Of a stretch of 64,000 nt of DNA, positions 33,000 through 41,149 are shown piece by piece (the first letter of the stretch is position 1; the number at the start of each line of letters is the position of its first letter). The stretch lies in the NCBI GenBank assembly GCA_024758765.1, contig CP101406.1, forward strand, positions 248,001-312,000, read 5' to 3'. The stretch comes from Mycobacterium sp. SVM_VP21. GTDB taxonomy: Bacteria; Actinomycetota; Actinomycetes; Mycobacteriales; Mycobacteriaceae. The position numbers and the translations under genes are program-made. A model generated the notes under the pieces. The model searched no databases, had not been told where the DNA came from, and saw only the letters and a program-made list of their open reading frames with translations.

Positions 33000-34132
33000 G
33001 CCACGCCCTCCCCGGCGACAACCAGTGCGGCTTGCTCTGCGATGTCTTCGGCACACCCCCAGGACAGGCTGACACCGGCACCGCCGTGGCCATAGTTGTG
33101 CAGAACGTGGGTGCCGGATTGGGCTTCCAATCGGACACCGTCTCTGCGGAACGGCCGCAGGCCGACCCGCAGCGGGTCGACCGGATCCAGCCGCGCTCGG
33201 TGCAGCGCCGGCAGGAACTCGGTGCAGCGGCGCAGCATCTCTCGGAGCGGCGGATAGCCCTCCCACGTCAGGCCGGTGTCGTACTGTCCGGGCTCGACCA
33301 GTCCACCCAACAACAGTCGGTCCAGACCCCGCGGGACGATGAAGATCATGTCCTGGTCGTCGGTTCCGGCGTCGTGGGCCACCGCGTGCGCCGCCGTGAT
33401 CTGCGGCATGGTGGAGCCGTCATTGATCACTCGCAACAAGGCACCACGATGGGGGTCCATCGTGGTGTCGTCGCCGAGTTCACCACCGCCCAGGCCGGCG
33501 CAGTTGATCACGACTTGCGCATCGTAGCGGGCGCGCAGCCGATCCTCCTGATCAGCCAGCGATCCGCGAACACGGTGACGGACGATCGATGCGCCGGCCT
33601 TCACCACCGCATCGGTGAGCCATGCCAAGTACCGATCGGTATCGATCGTCGGCGCCAGGTAGGAATAGGCGTCAACGACGCCGGCGTCCGGGTTGACGCC
33701 GTGTGCGCCGATGAGCGCTGCGTCGTGCACGAATCCGGGAATCCGCTGCTCGATCTGGATCATCTTGTCGAATTCGTCTGGAATCTCTTCGATAGGCCGG
33801 GTGAAGTAGAACACCGCCGGCCGCAGGCTCACACCGGTATGCGGATTGGCGGCCAGTTGAGCGAAGTGGCGGTAAGAGCGCACCGCCCAGTCTGTCGATC
33901 GGGTCAACACCGCTTGATCGTGGTGGCGACCACAGACCGATGGGGGCCACTCCCACAGGGCTCCCGCCACGGTCGACACCGTGTCCGAACCGAATCGGTC
34001 GGATGCCACGGCGACCCGCCAGCCGCTTCGGGCAAGCACGAGAGCTGTTGTCAGTCCGGTCACGCCGGCGCCGACGATAAGTGCCTTCGGCCGGCTGGAT
34101 TTAGGCACAGGAATATGCCGTGTGTTGTTCAT
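32996..34132 (-). CDS. FAD-dependent D-amino-acid oxidase
   Basis: The 378-residue member of the DAAO/DASPO family has the N-terminal motif ALIVGAGVTGLTTALVLARS, followed by SDTVSTVAGALWEWPPSVCG, and the C-terminal signature HNYGHGGAGVSLSWGCA. It should oxidise D-amino acids with oxygen to imino acids and peroxide. It is the second D-amino-acid-oxidising flavoenzyme in the window (see 14523) but of a different family. It shares a transcription unit and an ATGA overlap with the DUF4396-type gene. Confidence 0.87.
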   Translation of the reverse strand: MNNTRHIPVPKSSRPKALIVGAGVTGLTTALVLARSGWRVAVASDRFGSDTVSTVAGALWEWPPSVCGRHHDQAVLTRSTDWAVRSYRHFAQLAANPHTGVSLRPAVFYFTRPIEEIPDEFDKMIQIEQRIPGFVHDAALIGAHGVNPDAGVVDAYSYLAPTIDTDRYLAWLTDAVVKAGASIVRHRVRGSLADQEDRLRARYDAQVVINCAGLGGGELGDDTTMDPHRGALLRVINDGSTMPQITAAHAVAHDAGTDDQDMIFIVPRGLDRLLLGGLVEPGQYDTGLTWEGYPPLREMLRRCTEFLPALHRARLDPVDPLRVGLRPFRRDGVRLEAQSGTHVLHNYGHGGAGVSLSWGCAEDIAEQAALVVAGEGVA

Positions 34133-34237
34133 GGGGTACTCGATTCTGTGTCGTCAACCGCGACGTTGCGCGGCAAAGGAATAGGGACAGCGGCAAGCGG
34201 AAGGCGCCACAAAGCGCACCGCTCTAGCGCTGACCTA

Positions 34238-34666
34238 TCAGCAACGACAGATGCAGATTCGGTCCAGGATGTTGCGGTCGAGATATTCGTTGAACGGCCG
34301 GATCGGTATCGGAGGATCTCGTGTTCCCGCCACCACCGGTCCCGCCAGCGGGGCGGCGACCGCCACCATCGCAACGATCAGCGTCAACGCCACGAAGCCG
34401 ATCACTTCGCATGCCTGTATTGCGGCCGTGCCGAGGTCGGCGCACTTGTGTGTGCACAGATGTGTCAGCGAGGCACCGTGTTCGGTGACGGCGACAGCGT
34501 GGTGGGTGGCGTGGCCGACTGCACTGATAGCCGACGACGGCAGTCGGGGCATCTCCGACTGTGCCATGTGACAACACGAAACGGCACCGAAGATCCAGGC
34601 AACAGCCACTGCGACACCGACAACATGCCGCAGCGCGGGATGCAGATTCGTTTCCCGATGGCGCAT
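34238..34666 (-). CDS. Membrane protein rich in Cys and His
   Basis: The 142-residue product starts at ATG 34666. A first hydrophobic segment (VVGVAVAVAWIFGAVSCCHM) is followed by a His/Cys-rich loop (ATHHAVAVTEH, then LTHLCTHKCADLG). A second long segment (IGFVALTLIVAMVAVAAPLA) and a tail ending RICICRC come next. The pattern suggests metal binding at the membrane. It is about 105 bp upstream of the D-amino-acid oxidase on the same strand. No family is recognised with certainty. Confidence 0.6.
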   Translation of the reverse strand: MRHRETNLHPALRHVVGVAVAVAWIFGAVSCCHMAQSEMPRLPSSAISAVGHATHHAVAVTEHGASLTHLCTHKCADLGTAAIQACEVIGFVALTLIVAMVAVAAPLAGPVVAGTRDPPIPIRPFNEYLDRNILDRICICRC

Positions 34667-34770
34667 AACGCTGTCCAAGGTAACCCACGCCGACTCCCTA
34701 GATCGCTCTCCCGGCACGACCTAGCAGCGAACCCACAGCTCGCACGCCCTTGGCGACCCGGCCCGGATCG

Positions 34771-35094
34771 TCAATTCCCTTCTAGTGGGGCCAGATTCCA
34801 GTTGTCCGGATTGCGCGGTGAATACCGCACCGGCAGCAGATCACCCACGCTCGGCCATTGGCTGACGTCGATCGCGTAGCGCTGATAGACCTCGTGCTCA
34901 TCGACCGTGGGCCCATGCAGAACACCGGTGATGGTCACGTATTGCGCGCCGGTCGCCTCGGGCCGCGGGCTCACGCCGGTCACCAGCACGGTGCCGTCCT
35001 CGGCGCCCGCACCCGGCCCCGAGCGCAGGAACCGCGGCGCGAGGAACACCGCCAGAACCGCCAGTAGCAACAGCAGTGCCCCGAACTCCCACAT
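34771..35094 (-). CDS. Single-pass membrane protein, unknown
   Basis: The 107-residue product has one N-terminal hydrophobic segment ([20 protein letters not shown]). A small beta-rich domain ([20 protein letters not shown], then [16 protein letters not shown]) resembles DUF3592-type extracytoplasmic domains. It is divergent from hisN with 23 bp between starts. Confidence 0.65.
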   Translation of the reverse strand: MWEFGALLLLLAVLAVFLAPRFLRSGPGAGAEDGTVLVTGVSPRPEATGAQYVTITGVLHGPTVDEHEVYQRYAIDVSQWPSVGDLLPVRYSPRNPDNWNLAPLEGN

Positions 35095-35117
35095 GCGGTC
35101 ATGGTAGGACTTTCGCC

Positions 35118-35918
35118 ATGGCGCAGATCAACGACAACCTCCACGACGACCTCACCCTGGCCCAGGGCCTGGCCGACCGGGCGGACGAAATCACCTTGGC
35201 GCGGTTCGGTGCACTCGACCTGCGAGTCGACACCAAGCCCGACCTGACCCCGGTGACCGACGCCGACCAGGCGGTCGAAACCGCCCTGCGCGAGGTACTG
35301 GTTGCCGAGCGTGCCGACGACCAGATCCTCGGCGAGGAATTCGGTGGCACCGCCACTTTCACTGGACGCCAATGGATCATCGACCCGATCGACGGCACGA
35401 AGAACTTCGTGCGCGGGGTGCCGGTGTGGGCCACCTTGATCGCGTTGCTTGAGGACGGCGTGCCGATCCTTGGGGTGGTCAGCGCCCCGGCGTTGCACCG
35501 GCGCTGGTGGGCGACGCGCGGCCAGGGGGCGTTCGGGTCCGTCGCCGGCGCGCCGGCCCGACAGCTGTCAGTGTCCTCGGTGGCCGAGGTGGGCTCGTCC
35601 AGCCTGACGTTTGCCGGGCTGAACTACTGGGGGCCGCGCGGCCTGCGGGAGCAGTTCCTCGGGCTGACCGAGGCGGTGTGGCGGGCACGCTCCTACGGCG
35701 ACTTCTGGGCGTACTGCTTGGTCGCCGAGGGCGCTGTGGACGCCGCTATCGAGCCGGCGGTGTCGGTCTGGGATCTGGCCGCCGTCGACATCCTGGTGCG
35801 CGAAGCGGGCGGGGTGTTCACCGACCTGTCCGGTAACCCGGGCCCGCACGGCAACTGCGCCGTAGCCGCCAACCCCGCCCTGCACCAGCAGGTGCTGGCA
35901 GCGTTGACCCCGGCGTAG
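35118..35918 (+). CDS. hisN: Histidinol-phosphatase HisN (inositol-monophosphatase family)
   Basis: The 266-residue enzyme removes phosphate from histidinol phosphate in histidine synthesis. The metal-binding motifs are [22 protein letters not shown] and [15 protein letters not shown], all characteristic of the family. M. tuberculosis Rv3137 (hisN) lies at the same place ahead of fadE24. ATG 35118 is chosen over the upstream in-frame ATG, which would reach into the divergent gene. Confidence 0.92.
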   Translation: MAQINDNLHDDLTLAQGLADRADEITLARFGALDLRVDTKPDLTPVTDADQAVETALREVLVAERADDQILGEEFGGTATFTGRQWIIDPIDGTKNFVRGVPVWATLIALLEDGVPILGVVSAPALHRRWWATRGQGAFGSVAGAPARQLSVSSVAEVGSSSLTFAGLNYWGPRGLREQFLGLTEAVWRARSYGDFWAYCLVAEGAVDAAIEPAVSVWDLAAVDILVREAGGVFTDLSGNPGPHGNCAVAANPALHQQVLAALTPA

Positions 35919-35955
35919 TCGGGCGTCCGGCGGGGGCCGCTGACGACTTGGTCAC

Positions 35956-35991
35956 ACCTTACTTCTGAGTCATCTTACTTCGGAGTAAGGT
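35956..35991. promoter_or_regulatory. 36-bp double palindrome upstream of fadE24
   Basis: ACCTTACT (35956-35963) and AGTAAGGT (35984-35991) form the arms of a 36-bp imperfect palindrome. It is built from two TTACT..GAGT boxes (TTACTTCTGAGT and TTACTTCGGAGTAA). It starts 73 bp upstream of the fadE24 ATG and so must overlap the promoter. It fits a dimer-of-dimers of a TetR-type or similar repressor. In M. tuberculosis the fadE24-fadE23 pair is isoniazid-induced. Confidence 0.6.
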
Positions 35992-36028
35992 GGCCTCATC
36001 GATACCTTCCATCGAGTGAGGCTCTGAC

Positions 36029-37438
36029 ATGACTGATATCGCCCCCGCCACCAACGGCTCAAAGGTTCGGCTCAATAGCCGCGCCAGCGGCGTCGGGTCG
36101 GTTCCACACAAGCGCAGCCCGATCGCGGCCGCACTGTCGTTCGTCACGCCACTGGTCAGCCAGGACTTTCTGGACCGCTACGGTTTGCGGCAACCGCTCA
36201 ACCGAGGCCTCAACTACGGCGTCAAGACGGTGTTCTCCGTCGCCGGAGCCTCCACCCGCCAGTTCAAGAAGGTCCAGGGCCTGGGCAAGGCCCCGACGCG
36301 GCTCAGCGCCCCCGCCGCCATGGGCGGCAAAGGCGCTGACTACTTCGACCTGACCCCCGATGATGACCAGCAGATGATCATCGACACGGTCGAGGAGTTC
36401 GCGGCCGAGCTGCTGCGTCCGGCCGCCCACGACGCCGATGAAGCCCTCGACTACCCGCGCGAGCTGCTCGGCAAGGCCGCCGAGCTGGGCATCACGGCGA
36501 TCAACATTCCGGAGGACTTCGACGGGATCGCCGCACACCGTTCCGCGGTCACCAAGGTGCTGGTCGCCGAGGCGCTGGGCTATGGCGACATGGGCCTGGC
36601 GCTGCCAATCCTGGCCCCCGGCGGGGTGGCTTCGGCGTTGACCCACTGGGGCAGCGCCGACCAACAGGCCACCTACCTACCCGAATTCGCCGGCGAGAAG
36701 GTTCCGCAGGCCTGTGTCGCGATCGTCGAGCCGCAGCCGTTGTTCGACCCGACCAACCTCAAGACCACGGCGGTGCGCACGCCCAGCGGCTACCGGCTCG
36801 ACGGCGTGAAGTCGTTGGTGGTGGCCGCCGCCGACGCCGAGCTGTTCATCGTGGCCGCCCAGCTCAATGGCAAGCCCGCGCTGTTCATCGTGGAGTCCTC
36901 GACGCCGGGCCTGACGGTGAAGGCCGACCCCAGCATGGGTCTGCGCGCCGCCGCCCTGGGCCAGCTCGAGCTGAACCAGGTGTCGGTGCCGCTGAGCGCC
37001 CGCCTCGGCGAGGAAGCCGCGACCGATTCCGACTACTCGCAGGCCATCGCGTTGTCCCGGCTGGGCTGGGCCGCCCTGGCGGTCGGCACCAGCCACGCGG
37101 TGCTCGACCACGTGATGCCCTACATCAAAGAGCGCGAGGCGTTCGGAGAGCCGATCGCCAACCGCCAGTCGGTGGCGTTCATGTGCGCCAACATCGCCAT
37201 CGAGCTCGACGGCCTGCGGCTGCTGACCTGGCGCGGTGCCTCGCGCTGCGAGCAGGGTCTGCCCTTCATCCGGGAGGCCGCGTTGGCCAAGCGGATCGCA
37301 ACCGACAAGGGCATGCAGATCGGTCTGGACGGGGTACAGCTGCTCGGCGGCCACGGCTACACCAAGGAACACCCGGTCGAGCGCTGGTACCGCGATCTGC
37401 GGGCACTCGGCGTCGCCGAGGGCGTCCTGGTCATCTGA
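36029..37438 (+). CDS. fadE24: Acyl-CoA dehydrogenase FadE24
   Basis: The 469-residue ACAD has an extra N-terminal region of about 95 residues before the fold (MTDIAPATNGSKVRLN...). The ACAD core follows, with FAD/substrate segments and GVQLLGGHGYTKEHPVERWY. At the catalytic-Glu position the sequence is VAEGVLVI and then stop. Glu is kept, but the usual YEGT-x-x-IQ is AEGV and the tail is missing. Mycobacterial ACADs often work as alpha2-beta2 pairs, so it probably partners FadE23, encoded 49 bp downstream. Confidence 0.95.
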   Translation: MTDIAPATNGSKVRLNSRASGVGSVPHKRSPIAAALSFVTPLVSQDFLDRYGLRQPLNRGLNYGVKTVFSVAGASTRQFKKVQGLGKAPTRLSAPAAMGGKGADYFDLTPDDDQQMIIDTVEEFAAELLRPAAHDADEALDYPRELLGKAAELGITAINIPEDFDGIAAHRSAVTKVLVAEALGYGDMGLALPILAPGGVASALTHWGSADQQATYLPEFAGEKVPQACVAIVEPQPLFDPTNLKTTAVRTPSGYRLDGVKSLVVAAADAELFIVAAQLNGKPALFIVESSTPGLTVKADPSMGLRAAALGQLELNQVSVPLSARLGEEAATDSDYSQAIALSRLGWAALAVGTSHAVLDHVMPYIKEREAFGEPIANRQSVAFMCANIAIELDGLRLLTWRGASRCEQGLPFIREAALAKRIATDKGMQIGLDGVQLLGGHGYTKEHPVERWYRDLRALGVAEGVLVI

Positions 37439-37487
37439 GTCATCCAAGACATCAAGCAAACTCCGCTGCGAACACGAAAGTCTGATC

Positions 37488-38696
37488 ATGGCAATCAATC
37501 TGGAACTGCCCCGCAAGCTGCAGGAAGTCATTGAGATGACCCATGCCGGGGCCGCCGAAATGTTGCGCCCCATCTCGCGTAAGTACGACGCGCGCGAGCA
37601 TGCCTACCCGGTCGAGCTGGACACCCTGGAAACTCTGTTCGACGGGGTCTCCGGGGCCGGCGGTAACGCGATGGCCGGCGCCGAGGCCTTCCGCGACGCC
37701 GGCGAGCAGACCGGAAACCGCAACGCGGCCAACATGGCGGCAATGCTGCAGGTACTCGAGATGAGCTGGGGCGATGTCGCTTTGATGCTGTCGGTGCCCT
37801 ACCAGGGCCTCGGCAACGCGGCGATCTCCGGCGTGGCCACCGATGAGCAGCTCGCCCGGTTGGGCAAGGTGTGGGCGGCAATGGCCATCACCGAGCCGAG
37901 CTTCGGTTCCGACTCGGCCGCGGTGACCACGACGGCCACCCTCGACGGCGACGAGTACGTGATCAACGGCGAGAAGATCTTCGTCACTGCCGGATCGCGC
38001 TGCACCCACATCGTGGTGTGGGCGACGCTGGACAAGGCGCTGGGGCGCGCGGCGATCAAGTCGTTCATCGTGCCGCGCGAGCACCCCGGTGTCATCGTCG
38101 AACGCCTGGAGCACAAGCTGGGCATCAAGGCCTCCGACACCGCGGTGATCCGGTTCGACAACGCCCGCATCCCCAAGGACAACCTGCTGGGCAGCCCGGA
38201 GATCAACACCGAGAAGAGTTTCTCCGGGGTCATGGAGACCTTCGACAACACCCGGCCGATCGTGGCCGCGATGGCCGTCGGGGTCGCGCGCGCCGCGCTC
38301 GAAGAGCTGCGCAAGATGCTCACCGCCGCCGGCATCGAGATCTCCTATGACAAGCCGGCACACGCCCAGAGCGCGCCGGCAGCGGAGTTCCTGCGCATGG
38401 AGGCCGACTGGGAGTCGGCAAACCTGCTGACGCTGCGTTCGGCGTGGCAGGCCGACAACAACATCCCCAACTCCAAAGAGGCGTCGATGGGCAAGGCCAA
38501 AGCCGGCCGAGTCGCCAGCGACATCACCCTCAAGGCCGTCGAAATGGCCGGCACCCTGGGCTACTCCGAGCAGATGCTGCTGGAGAAGTGGAGCCGCGAC
38601 TCGAAGATCCTGGACATCTTCGAAGGCACCCAGCAGATTCAGCTGCTGGTGGTGGCCCGCCGACTGCTCGGCCTGTCGTCGGCCGAGCTGAAGTAG
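37488..38696 (+). CDS. fadE23: Acyl-CoA dehydrogenase FadE23
   Basis: The 402-residue ACAD starts at ATG 37488 (MAINLELPRKLQEVIEMTH). Signature regions are AMAITEPSFGSDSAAVTTTA near residue 130 and AGTLGYSEQMLLEKWSRDSK near 355. The catalytic-type motif FEGTQQIQ lies near 385. It carries the complete YEGT-like motif that FadE24 lacks. M. tuberculosis Rv3140/Rv3139 are the matching genes. The substrate is unknown. Confidence 0.95.
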   Translation: MAINLELPRKLQEVIEMTHAGAAEMLRPISRKYDAREHAYPVELDTLETLFDGVSGAGGNAMAGAEAFRDAGEQTGNRNAANMAAMLQVLEMSWGDVALMLSVPYQGLGNAAISGVATDEQLARLGKVWAAMAITEPSFGSDSAAVTTTATLDGDEYVINGEKIFVTAGSRCTHIVVWATLDKALGRAAIKSFIVPREHPGVIVERLEHKLGIKASDTAVIRFDNARIPKDNLLGSPEINTEKSFSGVMETFDNTRPIVAAMAVGVARAALEELRKMLTAAGIEISYDKPAHAQSAPAAEFLRMEADWESANLLTLRSAWQADNNIPNSKEASMGKAKAGRVASDITLKAVEMAGTLGYSEQMLLEKWSRDSKILDIFEGTQQIQLLVVARRLLGLSSAELK

Positions 38697-38710
38697 CCGG
38701 TTTCCTTCTG

Positions 38711-38770
38711 GCGAGCAGACAGAGAATCGCACCCGCGGATGCCGCGTGGTGCGATTCTCTGTCTGCTCGC
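38711..38770. terminator. Long perfect hairpin after fadE23
   Basis: GCGAGCAGACAGAGAATCGC then AC (38711-38732) pairs perfectly with 38749-38770, a 22-bp inverted repeat. The inner CGCGG/CCGCG adds five more pairs with one bulged base and a 3-base loop. Such a long stem will halt transcription in either direction or be a palindromic repeat of the mycobacterial intergenic type. No T tract follows. Confidence 0.7.
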
Positions 38771-38801
38771 GCGACGGGGGCTCTTGCCCGGGGCCAAAAC
38801 A

Positions 38802-38819
38802 AAAAGTAACGTCACTTTT
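38802..38819. promoter_or_regulatory. Palindromic operator of the catabolic cluster
   Basis: AAAAGT-A-ACGT-C-ACTTTT is an 18-bp palindrome with one mismatch and an ACGT centre, 43 bp upstream of the first gene of the cluster. It sits in an unusually AT-rich patch. The TetR gene inside the cluster (43262) is the best candidate to bind it. Confidence 0.6.
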
Positions 38820-38861
38820 AGTTCTGGCCCGATATTCGCATGACCTCCCCGGGAGTCGCCG

Positions 38862-39968
38862 ATGGAATCCTTCGTCCACCTGCGCAAAGGCACCACGCCG
38901 CATCGCCTGCACGCCGACCTCGACGGCCTCAAGGACGACGAGCTGGGCCGTCGCGGCTTCACCGGCCGCACCGCCAACATGTACCGGCGCAACGACCCGA
39001 CCGCCTATCGCGCCGAAGGCCCGCTGCGGCCCGTCGACGTGCTGGCCGCACACCTGCAGCCGACCGATGCCACCGACGCCACCGGCGATCCGCTGCTGCT
39101 GTTCAGCAATGCCGACTGCCGCATCCGGCTGTCCCGACGCAACGCGGAGATGCCGTTTCACATCCGCTACGTCGACGGCGACCTGCTCTGCTTCGTGCAC
39201 ATCGGGTCCGGGCTGTTGGAGACCGAATTCGGACCGCTGGACTACCGCGAGGGCGACTGGCTGTATCTGCCCAAGGCGACCACCTGGCGACAGCTACCCG
39301 CGGCCGAAACGACACTGCTGATGATCGAGGCCACCGATGACTTCCGGGTTCCACCGCCCGGTCCGCTGGGCCGGCATTTCCCGTTCGACCCTTCCCTGGT
39401 CGTCATCCCGGAACCAGCCCCCTTTGACCCAGATCCGTTCGACGATGGGCGCGACAGCTACGAGGTCCGGCTGATCCATGACGGCGGCCCGACAACGCTG
39501 CACTACCAACACAATCCGATCGACGTCGAGGGCTGGCGCGGCGACAACTTCGCGTTCTCGTTCAACATCGCCGACTACAACGTGGTGACGTCTGACAGCG
39601 TGCACCTGCCCCCGACGGTGCACCTGTTCATGCAGGCCACCGGGGTGTACGTGATGAACTTCCTGCCCAAACCCGCCGAAGGGGTGGCGGGCACCGAACG
39701 CACACCGTGGTACCACCGCAACGTCGACTACGACGAGATTGCGTTCTTCCACGGCGGATCGCTCTACGGGATCCCCATGCCGCCGGGCCTGATCAGCCAT
39801 GCCCCGCAGGGCGTGCATCATGGCGCTCCGGAGAAGGCCCGCGAGCGGGCCCGCCGCAAGTTCGACGACTATCAGCGGGTGGACTGGCAAGTCATCGCCA
39901 TCGACACCCGACGCCGCCTCATCCCCTCCCCCGACGTTCTCGCCGCCGACCTAGGACAACACGCATGA
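38862..39968 (+). CDS. Homogentisate 1,2-dioxygenase-like cupin
   Basis: The 368-residue protein has the two-half cupin layout of homogentisate dioxygenases. The iron-site segment WYHRNVDYDEIAFF (about 283-296) corresponds to YYHRNCMSEFMG of the human enzyme, followed by SHAPQGVHHGAP near 312. The spacing His285 to Glu292 is one residue longer than in human HGD (with Asp291 at the standard distance), so its substrate or iron ligand may differ. It is about 70 residues shorter than typical HGD. No maleylacetoacetate isomerase or fumarylacetoacetase follows. It opens the catabolic operon behind the palindromic operator. Confidence 0.8.
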   Translation: MESFVHLRKGTTPHRLHADLDGLKDDELGRRGFTGRTANMYRRNDPTAYRAEGPLRPVDVLAAHLQPTDATDATGDPLLLFSNADCRIRLSRRNAEMPFHIRYVDGDLLCFVHIGSGLLETEFGPLDYREGDWLYLPKATTWRQLPAAETTLLMIEATDDFRVPPPGPLGRHFPFDPSLVVIPEPAPFDPDPFDDGRDSYEVRLIHDGGPTTLHYQHNPIDVEGWRGDNFAFSFNIADYNVVTSDSVHLPPTVHLFMQATGVYVMNFLPKPAEGVAGTERTPWYHRNVDYDEIAFFHGGSLYGIPMPPGLISHAPQGVHHGAPEKARERARRKFDDYQRVDWQVIAIDTRRRLIPSPDVLAADLGQHA

Positions 39969-41149
39969 CCGCCAAGCACGACTACGATCGAATCCCCTAC
40001 CTGATTGCCTACCAGAACAATTCGGGCGTCCGCGACGTCTACGGCGGGGTCGCCGAACTGGTGGTGCTGGAGAGCTACCTACTGCGGCCGAAGGACGCGC
40101 CGAGCGACACCGTGCTGGTGTTCATGCACCCGATCGGAGGCGGCGCCTACCTTCCAATGGTCAATGCCTTGGCCCGCGCCGGGCACCACGTCATCTACTG
40201 CAACAGTCGATTCCGCGGCACCGACTCAGCGCTGCTGATGGAGAAGGTGGTCGAAGACCTCGGCCAGTGCATCGCCGACGCCAAGAACCGACTCGGCTAC
40301 GCCAAGGTGGTGCTGGCCGGATGGAGCGGCGGAGGCTCGCTGTCGCTGTTCTACCAACAGCAGGCACAGCACCCGACGGTGACCGCGAGCCCGTCCGGTG
40401 ACGGACCCGACCTGACCAAGCTGAACCTGATCCCGGCCGACGGCGTGATGCTGCTTGCCGCACACATCAGCCGCCACGGCACGCTGACTGAATGGCTGGA
40501 CGCCTCGATTCTCGACGAGTCCGACCCAACCAAACGCGACCCGGAACTAGATCTCTACAACCCGGACAACCCCAACCAACCGCCCTACAGCGCGGAGTTC
40601 CTGGACCGCTACCGGGCCGCCCAGATCGACCGCAATCGCCGGATCACCGGCTGGGTCAAGGCGAAGCTCGCCGAGTTCATCGAGGCCGGCCTGCCCGATC
40701 AGGAGTTCGGGTTCGTCGTGCACGGCACCATGGCCGACCCGCGCTGGCTGGATCCCGCGGTCGACCCCAACGACCGCACCCCCGGCAGCTGCTACCTGGG
40801 CGAGCCCGCGGTGGTGAACATGAGCCCGGTCGGGTTGGCACGGTTCTGCACACTACGCAGCTGGCTGTCGCAGTGGAGCTACGACGACGCCCACGGCGAC
40901 GGAGTGAACTGCGGCCGCGACATCGCAGTGCCCACCCTGGTGATCGGCAACATGGCCGACGACGCCTGCACACCCAGCCACACCCGCCGGCTCTTCGAGG
41001 CGATCGGCACCAGCGACAAGGCGATGCACGAAATCCCCGGAGCCAACCACTATTACGCCGGACCGGATCAGCGCGATGCGCTGCGACAGGCCGTGACGAT
41101 CGTCAGTGATTGGCTGGCCCAGCATGATTTCGTAGGCTCGTCGGCATGA
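39965..41149 (+). CDS. Alpha/beta-hydrolase in catabolic operon
   Basis: The 394-residue product starts at ATG 39965, overlapping the upstream stop (ATGA). The nucleophile elbow is GWSGGG with Ser121. The oxyanion region is MHPIGGGAYLP, and the catalytic His is likely in PGANHYYAG near residue 362. Cleavage of a C-C or ester bond in the ring-opened product is a reasonable guess; no carbon-carbon hydrolase motif can be proved. It is larger than most meta-cleavage hydrolases. It is followed directly by the CoA-transferase gene (ATGA). Confidence 0.8.
   Translation: MTAKHDYDRIPYLIAYQNNSGVRDVYGGVAELVVLESYLLRPKDAPSDTVLVFMHPIGGGAYLPMVNALARAGHHVIYCNSRFRGTDSALLMEKVVEDLGQCIADAKNRLGYAKVVLAGWSGGGSLSLFYQQQAQHPTVTASPSGDGPDLTKLNLIPADGVMLLAAHISRHGTLTEWLDASILDESDPTKRDPELDLYNPDNPNQPPYSAEFLDRYRAAQIDRNRRITGWVKAKLAEFIEAGLPDQEFGFVVHGTMADPRWLDPAVDPNDRTPGSCYLGEPAVVNMSPVGLARFCTLRSWLSQWSYDDAHGDGVNCGRDIAVPTLVIGNMADDACTPSHTRRLFEAIGTSDKAMHEIPGANHYYAGPDQRDALRQAVTIVSDWLAQHDFVGSSA

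Noticed and set aside
33032..34879. Long plus-strand open frame of 615 codons
   Set aside because: It lies antisense to the D-amino-acid oxidase and the Cys/His protein, and its composition is that of a high-GC shadow frame.
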